Shown piece by piece: positions 30,651 through 38,822 of a DNA stretch of 64,000 nucleotides. The notes below the pieces were generated by a model. That model searched no databases. It saw only the letters and a program-made list of their open reading frames with translations, and was not told where the DNA came from. A program made the translations under genes and the position numbers. Origin of the DNA: Bacteroidales bacterium (GTDB lineage Bacteria; Bacteroidota; Bacteroidia; Bacteroidales; VadinHA17); contig JAGPFZ010000003.1 of the NCBI GenBank assembly GCA_018056245.1, positions 1 to 64,000 on the forward strand, in the 5' to 3' direction. Each line of letters opens with the position of its first letter. Within the stretch, counting starts at the first letter, position 1.

Positions 30651-31823
30651 TTAAAGTTTATCTGAAAAGACCGAATAAGGTAGTTCTCTGAGATTATACT
30701 TGGAGGCCATAACTTCTCCGTATGCGCCTGCCGACCGGATTGCCAATATGTCGCCCCTTCTTGTCTCGGGTAGCTCGACAAACTTACCGAATGTATCAGA
30801 TGATTCACATATTGGACCAACAACATTGTAGCGTAACGGTTTTAGAGAGGATGTAAGATTTTCAATTTTATGATAAGCTTGATATAATGCCGGACGAATG
30901 AGGTCGGTCATGCCCGCGTCAATAACTGCGAATTTTGCATTACTACCGTTTTTTATATAAAGCACTCTTGAAATCAATGAACCACATTGCCCGATAATTG
31001 ACCTGCCAGGCTCAAAATGAAGCTCCTGACCAGGATAAACTTTTAAAAGTTCATTGAATACTCCAAAATAATCTATGAACGCCGGAAAGGAATCAGGGTT
31101 ATAATAATCTATCCCGAGTCCACCACCTGCATTGATAATCTTAGGATTTAATCCTCGTGAACTGAACCAGTCGGAAAGTTCATTTATTCTTGTACATAAA
31201 TTTTTGAAAACCTGCATCCTTGTAATTTGCGAGCCAATATGGAAATGAATCCCGATAAAATTCAGATTTTTTAAACGTGTGAGTTTTTCAACAGCATCTT
31301 CGAGTTCAGCTATTGTTATGCCGAACTTGCTTTCCTCTATGCCTGTAGTAATGTAATTATGAGTATGTGCGTCAATATTGGGATTTATTCTGAGAGCAAT
31401 ATTCTGTTTTAATCCCAGCTTCTTTGCAAATGAGTTGATTATTTCAAGTTCCTGAATAGATTCACAATTAAAACAATAAATCCCAGCTTTTAGTGCATTA
31501 AAAATTTCATAGTCCGATTTACCAACACCTGCAAACATTATGTCTTCCGGACTGAAACCGCATTCCATTGCCCGTTCTATTTCGTTCCAGCTTACACAAT
31601 CGGCTCCAAATCCATAAGAAGAGATGATTCTGAGAATTTCAGGATTAAAATTGGCTTTTATGGCATAATGTATCTTATATCCATATTTTCCAGCTTCTTC
31701 TCTTAATGTATCCAGAGTTTTTCTAAGGATGTCAGTGTCGTAATAATAAAAAGGTGTCCTCAGATTTGCAAATTTGCCGACAGGGAAATCAACTGCCATA
31801 GATTTCGGGAAAGAGATTTTCAT
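30651..31823 (-). CDS. lysA: Diaminopimelate decarboxylase
   Basis: LysA removes CO2 from meso-diaminopimelate, the last step of lysine synthesis. The 390-residue alanine-racemase-fold protein has the PLP lysine Lys56 in HYAIKANFN, HFHIGSQ, GGGLGIDY, EPGRSI and the CESSDTFG motif that supplies the catalytic Cys and substrate Asp. It overlaps the upstream lysC by 35 bases from ATG 31823. The internal ATG at 31799 (MAVDFPVGKF) fits homologue length better and overlaps by 11. Both genes are translated together for the aspartate/lysine pathway. Confidence 0.93.
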   Translation of the reverse strand: MKISFPKSMAVDFPVGKFANLRTPFYYYDTDILRKTLDTLREEAGKYGYKIHYAIKANFNPEILRIISSYGFGADCVSWNEIERAMECGFSPEDIMFAGVGKSDYEIFNALKAGIYCFNCESIQELEIINSFAKKLGLKQNIALRINPNIDAHTHNYITTGIEESKFGITIAELEDAVEKLTRLKNLNFIGIHFHIGSQITRMQVFKNLCTRINELSDWFSSRGLNPKIINAGGGLGIDYYNPDSFPAFIDYFGVFNELLKVYPGQELHFEPGRSIIGQCGSLISRVLYIKNGSNAKFAVIDAGMTDLIRPALYQAYHKIENLTSSLKPLRYNVVGPICESSDTFGKFVELPETRRGDILAIRSAGAYGEVMASKYNLRELPYSVFSDKL

Positions 31824-33117
31824 TCAAAAGCCGAAGAGCATTTATTTTATTTTTCGTATCTATTAGAAGCGAAATGCTGTGCGGACTTCCTCCATAGTCA
31901 ATCATTTTAATAGGTATCGTATTTAACGCTTCAAATATTTCAGGTGCAGAACCAGGACGATCGGTCCGGAAATCGCCAACAATACATATTATTGATTGGT
32001 TTTCTTCCACCTCTACCTGTCCCAGCTCTTTAAGTTCTTTCACTATCTGATTCAGATTTTCAGGATTATCAATAGTTAATGCAACAGATATTTCCGATGT
32101 TGTTACCATATCAATTGGGGTACGGTAGTCTTCAAAGATTTCAAAAATTTTTCTCAAAAAACCGTATGCCATCAACATCCGGTCTGACTTTATTCTGATT
32201 GCTGTTATGCCATCTTTGGCTGCTACGGCTTTATAATTTTTAAACTCGTATTTGTGCGTTATGATTGTTCCAGGGTCGTCGGGCTGCATGGTATTCTTGA
32301 GCCGTACCGGAATATTTTTTTCTCTGGCTGGATTAATGGTTGAGGGATGAAGAATCTTAGCCCCAAAATATGCCAACTCTGCAGCTTCATCGAAGGATAA
32401 TTCCCTGACAGGGAAAGTGTTTTCAACATATCTCGGATCATTGTTATGAAAGCCACTTATATCAGTCCATATCTGTATTTCATTTGCACCAACTGCAGCA
32501 CCTACCAGCGAGGCAGTATAATCGCTTCCGCCTCTTTTCAGATTGTCAATTTCACCAAATGAGTTTCTGCAAATAAACCCCTGTGTGACAATAATATTAT
32601 AGTCGGGATAATTGCTGAGCTCACGGTTAAGGTTTTCCTTTATATAGTATAAATCGGGTTCACCATATTTATCAATTCTCATAAAATTAAGAGCAGAAAT
32701 AAGAGCCGATTTAATATTCATCTCCTGTAAGAGAAGATGGAAAAGCGTTGTGGAAATAATTTCGCCCCTTGAGACAATAATTTTTTCATGGAGTTTGAGA
32801 AAATCACCATTAGTAAAATCTGAAATTAAATTGAAATGCTCGTCAATTATTTCGGTAGCAAGTCGTTTTGTATCTTCTTTCTCATATAGTTCATTAATCA
32901 CATCATGATATTTTTTCCGCAATGATTCAATCTTTCCTGCTGCACCAGCTTTGTTGCCTGAAAAAAGCATCTCCGTTATCTCAAGTAAAGCATTTGTTGT
33001 ACCTGACATAGCCGACAATACAACAATAACTTTTTCATCCGTGTTTATTAAATCTACTATTGATCTCATTCTTTCAGGGGTTCCAACAGATGTTCCCCCG
33101 AATTTCATAATTTTCAT
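31789..33117 (-). CDS. lysC: Aspartate kinase (LysC/AK-III type)
   Basis: This enzyme phosphorylates aspartate, the first step toward lysine, threonine and methionine. The 442-residue protein has the kinase start KFGGTSVGTPERM, the SRGEIIS motif, RGGSDYTA and FGAKILHPSTI. Two C-terminal ACT domains (about residues 305-440, with VTTSEISVALTID and the final GGSPHSISLLI) normally bind lysine for feedback inhibition. It is monofunctional, without a homoserine dehydrogenase domain. A minus-strand promoter box lies 124 bases upstream; no lysine riboswitch is evident. Confidence 0.93.
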   Translation of the reverse strand: MKIMKFGGTSVGTPERMRSIVDLINTDEKVIVVLSAMSGTTNALLEITEMLFSGNKAGAAGKIESLRKKYHDVINELYEKEDTKRLATEIIDEHFNLISDFTNGDFLKLHEKIIVSRGEIISTTLFHLLLQEMNIKSALISALNFMRIDKYGEPDLYYIKENLNRELSNYPDYNIIVTQGFICRNSFGEIDNLKRGGSDYTASLVGAAVGANEIQIWTDISGFHNNDPRYVENTFPVRELSFDEAAELAYFGAKILHPSTINPAREKNIPVRLKNTMQPDDPGTIITHKYEFKNYKAVAAKDGITAIRIKSDRMLMAYGFLRKIFEIFEDYRTPIDMVTTSEISVALTIDNPENLNQIVKELKELGQVEVEENQSIICIVGDFRTDRPGSAPEIFEALNTIPIKMIDYGGSPHSISLLIDTKNKINALRLLNENLFPEIYGS

Positions 33118-33513
33118 CTTTCCCTACTTAATGTAATTTTAATGATTTATTGAGTTAAAAATTAATGTTAAAGAAAAACTATTTTTTATTTATTGTTTAA
33201 AAATTAACATGCATAATAAATAAAATAATTTATAAGGTTGCAAAAATATACTTTTTATTTATACAGAAATTCTAAATCGAATATTTTAATAGTGAATTAT
33301 CGGGAATAAGTTTTCGGAAAAATTTATATTTTTGCAATCGTAATTTTAACAAAGTATGTTCATTGAAATAGTGAGCCCGGAACGACGATATAGATTAACT
33401 ATATGATAGTCTTATGCCGAGTGAATGATGAGTTTTTAACAAAAAGAAAAGCTGGATTCAGGCCTTAAAGCTATTGTGCCGTTAAGCCTTTGTACCGTTA
33501 TATACGTTTATGA
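33118..33513. other. Intergenic region between divergent lysC and tRNA-Leu, two promoter boxes
   Basis: There is no protein gene in these 396 bases. Two perfect -7 boxes point outward: minus-strand TATTTTTG at 33248-33241 toward lysC, and plus-strand TATTTTTG at 33327-33334 toward the tRNA genes. About 30 bases before the first tRNA, an 8-bp imperfect stem AGGCCTTAA / TTAAGCCT (33460-33489) overlaps two near-identical 11-base direct repeats, TTGTrCCGTTA (33474-33484 and 33490-33500). Confidence 0.5.
33241..33248 (-). promoter_or_regulatory. -7 promoter box for lysC-lysA
   Basis: On the minus strand the sequence is TATTTTTG, a perfect TAnnTTTG match. The start would lie near 33234, leaving a leader of about 117 bases. 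Confidence 0.45.
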
Positions 33514-33600
33514 GCCCAGATGGCGGAATTGGTAGACGCGCTAGTTTCAGGGACTAGTGTCAGCAATGATGTGCAGGTTCGAGTCCTGTTCTGGGCACCA
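33514..33600 (+). tRNA. tRNA-Leu (anticodon CAG)
   Basis: The 87-base gene has acceptor GCCCAGA/TCTGGGC, a class II layout with a long variable arm, anticodon stem CTAGT/ACTAG with loop TTCAGGG (anticodon CAG), T-arm CAGG-TTCGAGT-CCTG and an encoded CCA end. It is the first copy of a tandem duplication. Confidence 0.97.
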
Positions 33601-33670
33601 AAATAAAACACAGAGCATTGTGCTCAGAGTTCAGAGTATTATCATTTTCTTAGCTCTGTGCCCTGAGCAA
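33601..33670. repeat. Spacer copy 1 of the tandem tRNA-Leu duplication
   Basis: Bases 33609-33670 differ from 33771-33832 at only one position (62 compared, offset 162). The spacer can fold by pairing CACAGAGC (33609-33616) with GCTCTGTG (33653-33660). GCTCAG/CTGAGC can form a competing stem. Confidence 0.85.
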
Positions 33671-33675
33671 TAAAA

Positions 33676-33762
33676 GCCCAGATGGTGGAATTGGTAGACA
33701 CGCTACTTTGAGGGGGTAGTGCCGGTAACGGTGTGCAGGTTCGAGTCCTGTTCTGGGCACCA
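33676..33762 (+). tRNA. tRNA-Leu (anticodon GAG)
   Basis: The 87-base gene has an acceptor and T-arm identical to the upstream tRNA-Leu. The anticodon stem is CTACT/GGTAG with loop TTGAGGG (anticodon GAG), and the variable arm is changed. CCA is encoded. It begins exactly 162 bases after the first copy. Confidence 0.97.
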
Positions 33763-33836
33763 ATAAAAAGCACAGAGCATTGTGCTCAGAGCTCAGAGTA
33801 TTATCATTTTCTTAGCTCTGTGCCCTGAGCAAAAAT
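33763..33836. repeat. Spacer copy 2 of the tandem tRNA-Leu duplication
   Basis: The second copy of the spacer follows the second tRNA. Its stem is longer than in copy 1: GCACAGAGC (33770-33778) pairs with GCTCTGTGC (33815-33823). Its one difference from copy 1 makes GAGCTC where copy 1 has GAGTTC. Confidence 0.85.
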
Positions 33837-33861
33837 AATCAGAGAACCCAGAAGTATTATG

Positions 33862-36816
33862 CTAATGAATTATTGCATCATAAATTGCTTGTAATATTTC
33901 AGTACGAATATTCATTTCTGAGAGTTTATTGTTATTTCTTGTCGGGTAAACTCTGTTGCAAAGGAACACGTAACTAATCTCCCAAACAGGGTCTACCCAT
34001 ACGAAAGTGCCTGTAAATCCTGAATGTCCGAAACTTTCAGGCGATGCACTATATGTAGGGTATGTATCTTTTGAAGGAAGGGAGGGATTTTCGAGCAAAG
34101 GTTTGTCAAAACCAAGTCCACGCCTGTTTTTATTTTCCGGAAACTGTGCTCTTGTATATTCCCTCATAACATTTTCACTGATAAGTTGTTCACCGTTATA
34201 ATTTCCCATCCTGCGGTAAAGTTCCATTAGTTTTATAAGGTCGTTCCCGGTTGCAAACAGGCCTGCATGGCCTGAAATTCCTCCTAGCATAGCTGCTGCT
34301 TCGTCGTGTACCGTTCCATGAATCAATTGTTTTCTAAAAAGAGAATCATATTCGGTCGGGACAATTCTTTCAGGTGGATATTTACACCATGGATTGAAAC
34401 AGATATCAAATGCTCCTATCTTACGGTAAATATTATCAATAACAAGTTCGTACCACTTATGTCCACTGAGTCTTTCGATAATATCAGGAACAATAATAAA
34501 TGTCAGGTCGGAATAAAGATATTTTTTTTCATTGCTTACCGGGCTTTTCTTTATTCCACGGAAAATCTTTTCTCTGTAGTTTTTATGAATATAAAGACCA
34601 TTAGCTACAGTTAGCGGGTATTTCGACGAATATTCATGGCTGAAAGTACGGGGTTTAAATTCACCGTTCTTTTTTATAGTTTCTTTCCAGAAAGGTATCC
34701 ATGCAACAAGACCGGCCTGATGAGCAAGCATGTCTCTCAAATGAAGTTCGGATTTATTCGACCTTTTAAATTTCGGAAGATAATTGCCGAGTTTTTCGTC
34801 AGGTGAAAACAAACCCCTGGAGTTCAATATCATCAACGCGGGAGTCGCAGCAGATACTTTGGTAACCGAAGCGAGATCGTATAAATCATTTTCGGCAACC
34901 GGCGTTTTATTTTCATAGGTATGATAACCATAACATTTGTGAAAGATTACGGTCCCTTTTCTTGCAACAATTATTTCACAGCCAGGATAAGCCTTTGCTG
35001 ATATACCTGAGTTGGCAATAGAATCAATCTTTGATTCAAGTTTTGCCGATGATACCCCGCTATTTTCTGGCAGTCCATATTTTAACCTTAAATTACCAGG
35101 TGTTATAAATCCATATCCTGAATGATACTTGTTGTTTATTGTCACCGGCAGTTTTCCTTTTCCTCCTATACCTCCAAAGATTAGCTGTGCTGACAGATCT
35201 TCCGTATAAATATTATTCTGATAGGCAAGCAAAAGCCCTGAGGAGTTGTTTAATGCATCAATTTTACTAATTAAATATGGATTGCCGAACCAGCTTATAA
35301 TGCATTTGTTCTGGTTATTGAGGTTTTCAACCAGCAGGTTCAAACTGTCTGCGACAGTATAGTTTAAAGGTATTCTGTCAGGAGCATATATACCGGCAAC
35401 TACCATATCGTAACGTTTCAGGTTATCCAGAAGTGTGCTGATATTCTCATCATTAAAGCTGTTAATATAATAGTTATCTGTTAATGTATAAGATGAAATC
35501 CTTTTCTGAAATATTGTCGGTTCGTTTTTACCTACTACGAGAGTAGCTATTTTTAATTTATCGAGTTGCTTCACAGGAATGATATTCTCATTATTATTCA
35601 AAACTGTGAGGGCGGATGCATAAAGTTCTCTGATGAGTGCTGAGGTTGAAGGTGACATAAGGGCTTCTGTAAGGTTATAAGTCTCAATTTGCTTGTTTGA
35701 ATTCAGGCCTGACCAGTATTTCAATGCAAGAACTTTTCTGCATTTTTCATTAATATCAGCTTCTGAAATATTTCCTTTCTTTATATGTTCCATTAAATAA
35801 TTTGCAGTGGATACAGGATCAACTACATATTCAAGAACATCCATTCCAGCTTTAAGAGAAAGCATTTCCACATCAGATTTTGTGGAATATTTTGTAATTC
35901 CTCCCATATTCATTGCATCGGATATTATCAAACCATTGAAACCGAGTTCGTTTTTAAGAAGATCCGTAAGTACTGCTCTTGATATAGTTACTGGCAGGTT
36001 GCCGTCGTGGCTTAAAGCAGGTACTGAAAGATGGCCCGGCATTATGGCGGAAATTCCATTATTTATAAGGATTTTGAACGGAACAAGTTCAATCGAATCG
36101 AGCCTTTGACGGTTATGGATAATAACAGGCAGATCGACATGCGAATCTATCCCAGTATCCCCATGTCCGGGAAAATGTTTTCCTGTTGAAGCCACTCCGT
36201 AATCCTGCATGCCCTTCATATACATCAGAGTTTTACGGCCTACATTTTCAGGGTCTTCGCCGAACGATCTGACATTAATAACCGGATTAGAAGGATTATT
36301 GTTTACATCGGCAACAGGGGCAAGGTTGATATCTACTCCAACTGTTTTAAGCATTCTTGCTATCTCGAATCCCATTTTATAAATAAGGGAATCGTCCTGT
36401 ATTGCACCGAGTGTCATCTGGTAGGGAAATTTTTCGATTCCCTGTAATCTCATACCAGGTCCCCATTCAGCATCGAGAGCAACAACAGGGGGAACTTTTG
36501 AAATCTTCCTGAAGTAATTTATCATTTCAACCTGCTTTTCAGGTTTTCCCTGAAAGAAAACCAGTCCGCCGGGTTTAACTTTTCGAATAATGTCTGAAAT
36601 TTCCACATCATAATCTATTCCTCTGTTTGAATATACAGCAATCCAGATAAGCTGTCCTATTTTTTCTTCGGTGGAAAGGGATTTCAATACAGAATCAACC
36701 CATGGGTGATTAATATATTTTATAAAAGGAGGTTCGACTTTCTGAGCATGAATAAATAGTGATATCATAAGAAAGAATATCACAATGAGCAGAGATTGAA
36801 TTATTTTTTTTATCAT
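33862..36816 (-). CDS. Exported NagZ-type GH3 beta-N-acetylglucosaminidase fused to a beta-lactamase-fold domain
   Basis: The 984-residue protein has a signal peptide (cleavage after IHA-Q). A GH3 domain (about 35-380) has KHFPGHGDTGIDSH, whose Asp224-His226 pair is the NagZ acid/base dyad, and nucleophile Asp300 in SDAMNMGG. A GH3 C-terminal-like region (about 400-590) follows. The last part (about 600-984) is a class C beta-lactamase/PBP fold with SVTK (Ser650, Lys653), YSDLTF as the Tyr motif and HSGFTGT in place of KTG. NagZ removes GlcNAc from peptidoglycan fragments. The serine domain may be an esterase or amidase-like partner. It lies 82 bases from murQ, in the same cell-wall salvage group. 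Confidence 0.9.
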   Translation of the reverse strand: MIKKIIQSLLIVIFFLMISLFIHAQKVEPPFIKYINHPWVDSVLKSLSTEEKIGQLIWIAVYSNRGIDYDVEISDIIRKVKPGGLVFFQGKPEKQVEMINYFRKISKVPPVVALDAEWGPGMRLQGIEKFPYQMTLGAIQDDSLIYKMGFEIARMLKTVGVDINLAPVADVNNNPSNPVINVRSFGEDPENVGRKTLMYMKGMQDYGVASTGKHFPGHGDTGIDSHVDLPVIIHNRQRLDSIELVPFKILINNGISAIMPGHLSVPALSHDGNLPVTISRAVLTDLLKNELGFNGLIISDAMNMGGITKYSTKSDVEMLSLKAGMDVLEYVVDPVSTANYLMEHIKKGNISEADINEKCRKVLALKYWSGLNSNKQIETYNLTEALMSPSTSALIRELYASALTVLNNNENIIPVKQLDKLKIATLVVGKNEPTIFQKRISSYTLTDNYYINSFNDENISTLLDNLKRYDMVVAGIYAPDRIPLNYTVADSLNLLVENLNNQNKCIISWFGNPYLISKIDALNNSSGLLLAYQNNIYTEDLSAQLIFGGIGGKGKLPVTINNKYHSGYGFITPGNLRLKYGLPENSGVSSAKLESKIDSIANSGISAKAYPGCEIIVARKGTVIFHKCYGYHTYENKTPVAENDLYDLASVTKVSAATPALMILNSRGLFSPDEKLGNYLPKFKRSNKSELHLRDMLAHQAGLVAWIPFWKETIKKNGEFKPRTFSHEYSSKYPLTVANGLYIHKNYREKIFRGIKKSPVSNEKKYLYSDLTFIIVPDIIERLSGHKWYELVIDNIYRKIGAFDICFNPWCKYPPERIVPTEYDSLFRKQLIHGTVHDEAAAMLGGISGHAGLFATGNDLIKLMELYRRMGNYNGEQLISENVMREYTRAQFPENKNRRGLGFDKPLLENPSLPSKDTYPTYSASPESFGHSGFTGTFVWVDPVWEISYVFLCNRVYPTRNNNKLSEMNIRTEILQAIYDAIIH

Positions 36817-36898
36817 AGATATTTGTAATTCTATTGGTTAGATATAAATAGTAATATTGAATTTATTTTTCATCAAAAGGATAATCTGGATGAATTTA

Positions 36899-37729
36899 TC
36901 AGGAATTTTCCATATAAGCTTCAAGAGCTTTTTTAACCGATCCGTATCTTAGAAGGAGGGATTTTGCTTCTTCTCTTTCAATGCCAGTTTCTTCCATTAT
37001 CATTCTAATACCTCTTTCAATGAGTTTTTTGTTGGTAAGCTGCATGTTGACCATTTTGTTTCCTTTTACTCGTCCAAGTTTTATCATCACCGATGTGCTT
37101 ATCATATTAAGAACCATTTTTTCGGCTGTTCCGGCTTTAAGTCGTGTGCTGCCGGTTACGAATTCAGGTCCGGTAACTACTACTATTGGATACTCGGTAA
37201 CCTCTATTATTTTACCTTTGGGGTTACATGTTATACAGCCTGTAAGGATTCCGTTCTCTCTGGCTTTTATTAGTCCACCTATAACGTATGGTGTTGTGCC
37301 CGAAGCAGCTATTCCGATTACAGAATCTTTTCTGCATATGTTAAAAGTCTTCAGTTCTTCCCATGCCCTGTCAGGGTCATCCTCTGCTGCTTCAACGGCT
37401 CTTCGGATTGCAACATCACCTCCTGCAATAAGAGCAATTATTCTGTCGTATACTCCAAAAGTTGGAGGTATCTCCGAAGCGTCAACTACTCCAAGCCTGC
37501 CACTGGTCCCTGCCCCAAGATAAAATATTCTGCCATTTTCCCTCATCCTTTCGAGTATCTTTTCTACAAGAGCTTCAATCTGAGGTATTGCTTTTCTAAC
37601 TGCACGATGAACTTTTGCATCTTCCCGATTAATATTAACGAGAATTTCATGAACAGTCATTTTTTCCAGGTCGTCAAAATTCGATGGCAATTCGGTAACG
37701 CTTATTGATTGTCCTGTTCTTCTTGCCAT
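36899..37729 (-). CDS. murQ: N-acetylmuramic acid 6-phosphate etherase
   Basis: MurQ cleaves the lactyl ether of MurNAc-6-phosphate to give GlcNAc-6-phosphate and lactate. The 276-residue SIS-domain protein has GAGTSGRLGVVDASEIPPTFG with the catalytic Glu86, the second motif SVIGIAASGTTPYVIG for phosphate binding, and the GPEFVTGSTRLKAGTAEK motif. The C-terminal helical domain includes NMQLTNKKL. Length is near 300 as expected. It starts 11 bases after the kinase stop, so the pair is one transcript. Confidence 0.96.
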   Translation of the reverse strand: MARRTGQSISVTELPSNFDDLEKMTVHEILVNINREDAKVHRAVRKAIPQIEALVEKILERMRENGRIFYLGAGTSGRLGVVDASEIPPTFGVYDRIIALIAGGDVAIRRAVEAAEDDPDRAWEELKTFNICRKDSVIGIAASGTTPYVIGGLIKARENGILTGCITCNPKGKIIEVTEYPIVVVTGPEFVTGSTRLKAGTAEKMVLNMISTSVMIKLGRVKGNKMVNMQLTNKKLIERGIRMIMEETGIEREEAKSLLLRYGSVKKALEAYMENS

Positions 37730-37740
37730 AATAGTATATA

Positions 37741-38589
37741 TTATTGAGTATTTTCAATGTGATATTTCAATAGTCCTTCCATAGGTGAAAGCAGAATTTT
37801 ACCCGGTTTAAGGTGATGCATCAAAAGTAGTTCTATCAGGAATGTCTTAAAATAAAAAGACACACTTCCCGTGAAGTGTACAGGAAGGTCGTACGATTCG
37901 GGGTATTGAAGGATATTCCTTATTATGAATTCATCGAAAGATGATGTTACTATATTTTGTAATTCAGGCATTTCAATATTTGAAGAAATGAATTTTGCAA
38001 AGCTTCCAAGGAATTTGTTTGGAAGCGGTTTTGTATAGACATTTTCCAGTATTTCTGCACGTGTTAGCTTATATGTTTCGTTGAACCTATTTATTACATC
38101 AGAAGAAACCTGTTTTTTAAGCACAGCTGATAAGAGCTTTCTACCCATTACTGCTGCACTTCCCTCATCTCCGAGTATATATCCGAGAGGAGGAACATTA
38201 GAAACGATTTTTATTCCATCATAATAGCATGAGTTTGAGCCAGTTCCCATTATACATGAAATTCCTGGTTCATTCTGACATAATCCACGGGCAGCTCCAA
38301 GAAGGTCGCTGCCGATAAAGATACCTTTAGTTTTTATAAATGCCGAAATAGCTCTTCCGACGACATCATTCTTTGATTCGCTATTACAACCTGAACCATA
38401 AAAATATACAAAATCAAATTCGTAGTTTTTAATAGTTTGAATTTCTTTCTTTAATATTGAGATGATTTGTTTTGTTTCAATGAAATAAGGATTTATTCCT
38501 TGAGAAAAAAGCGATTCGAGAGGAATGCCGTTTTGAATAACTTTCCATTCGGTTTTTGTAGAGCCGCTATCGGCCAGAAGTAAATTCAT
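37741..38589 (-). CDS. murK: BadF/BadG-type amino-sugar kinase (MurK-like MurNAc/GlcNAc kinase)
   Basis: An ASKHA-fold kinase with the phosphate-1 motif ADSGSTKTEWKV near the N terminus, the GTGSNS phosphate-2 motif and GDEGSAA. Family members phosphorylate N-acetylglucosamine or N-acetylmuramic acid at O6. Adjacency to murQ (11 bases) makes MurNAc 6-kinase, as in the MurK of Tannerella, a good guess; GlcNAc kinase is the alternative. The frame can be extended to a TTG at 38607, but ATG 38589 (MNLLLADSGSTKT) gives the standard N terminus and is preferred. Confidence 0.82.
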   Translation of the reverse strand: MNLLLADSGSTKTEWKVIQNGIPLESLFSQGINPYFIETKQIISILKKEIQTIKNYEFDFVYFYGSGCNSESKNDVVGRAISAFIKTKGIFIGSDLLGAARGLCQNEPGISCIMGTGSNSCYYDGIKIVSNVPPLGYILGDEGSAAVMGRKLLSAVLKKQVSSDVINRFNETYKLTRAEILENVYTKPLPNKFLGSFAKFISSNIEMPELQNIVTSSFDEFIIRNILQYPESYDLPVHFTGSVSFYFKTFLIELLLMHHLKPGKILLSPMEGLLKYHIENTQ

Positions 38590-38724
38590 AACAAAAAAAT
38601 CTGACAATAAAATTAGTCTTTTTATAGCAATTGAATATAGGGAGTATCATAATGGATATTTAAAAATTTTGAGACTTTATTTAAAAGAGTTATTTTTCGG
38701 CTATTCAGATTTAATATAATAATA

Positions 38725-38732
38725 TATCTTTG
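38725..38732 (+). promoter_or_regulatory. -7 promoter box for the nagB-like operon
   Basis: TATCTTTG is a perfect TAnnTTTG box 90 bases before the start of the NagB-PIG-L gene, in the divergent gap opposite the kinase. A start near 38739 is predicted. Confidence 0.5.
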
Positions 38733-38822
38733 TTATTGAGTCGGTGCATTTAACCTAAATATATAACTGGATAAAATGTCATCTGAATTAATATTTAAAA
38801 TTTTAAATTTAATAATAAGAAT

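Noticed and set aside
33118..33240. Possible lysine riboswitch before lysC
   Set aside because: The leader from the likely promoter is only about 117 bases and AT-rich, with no sign of the conserved lysine-riboswitch core.
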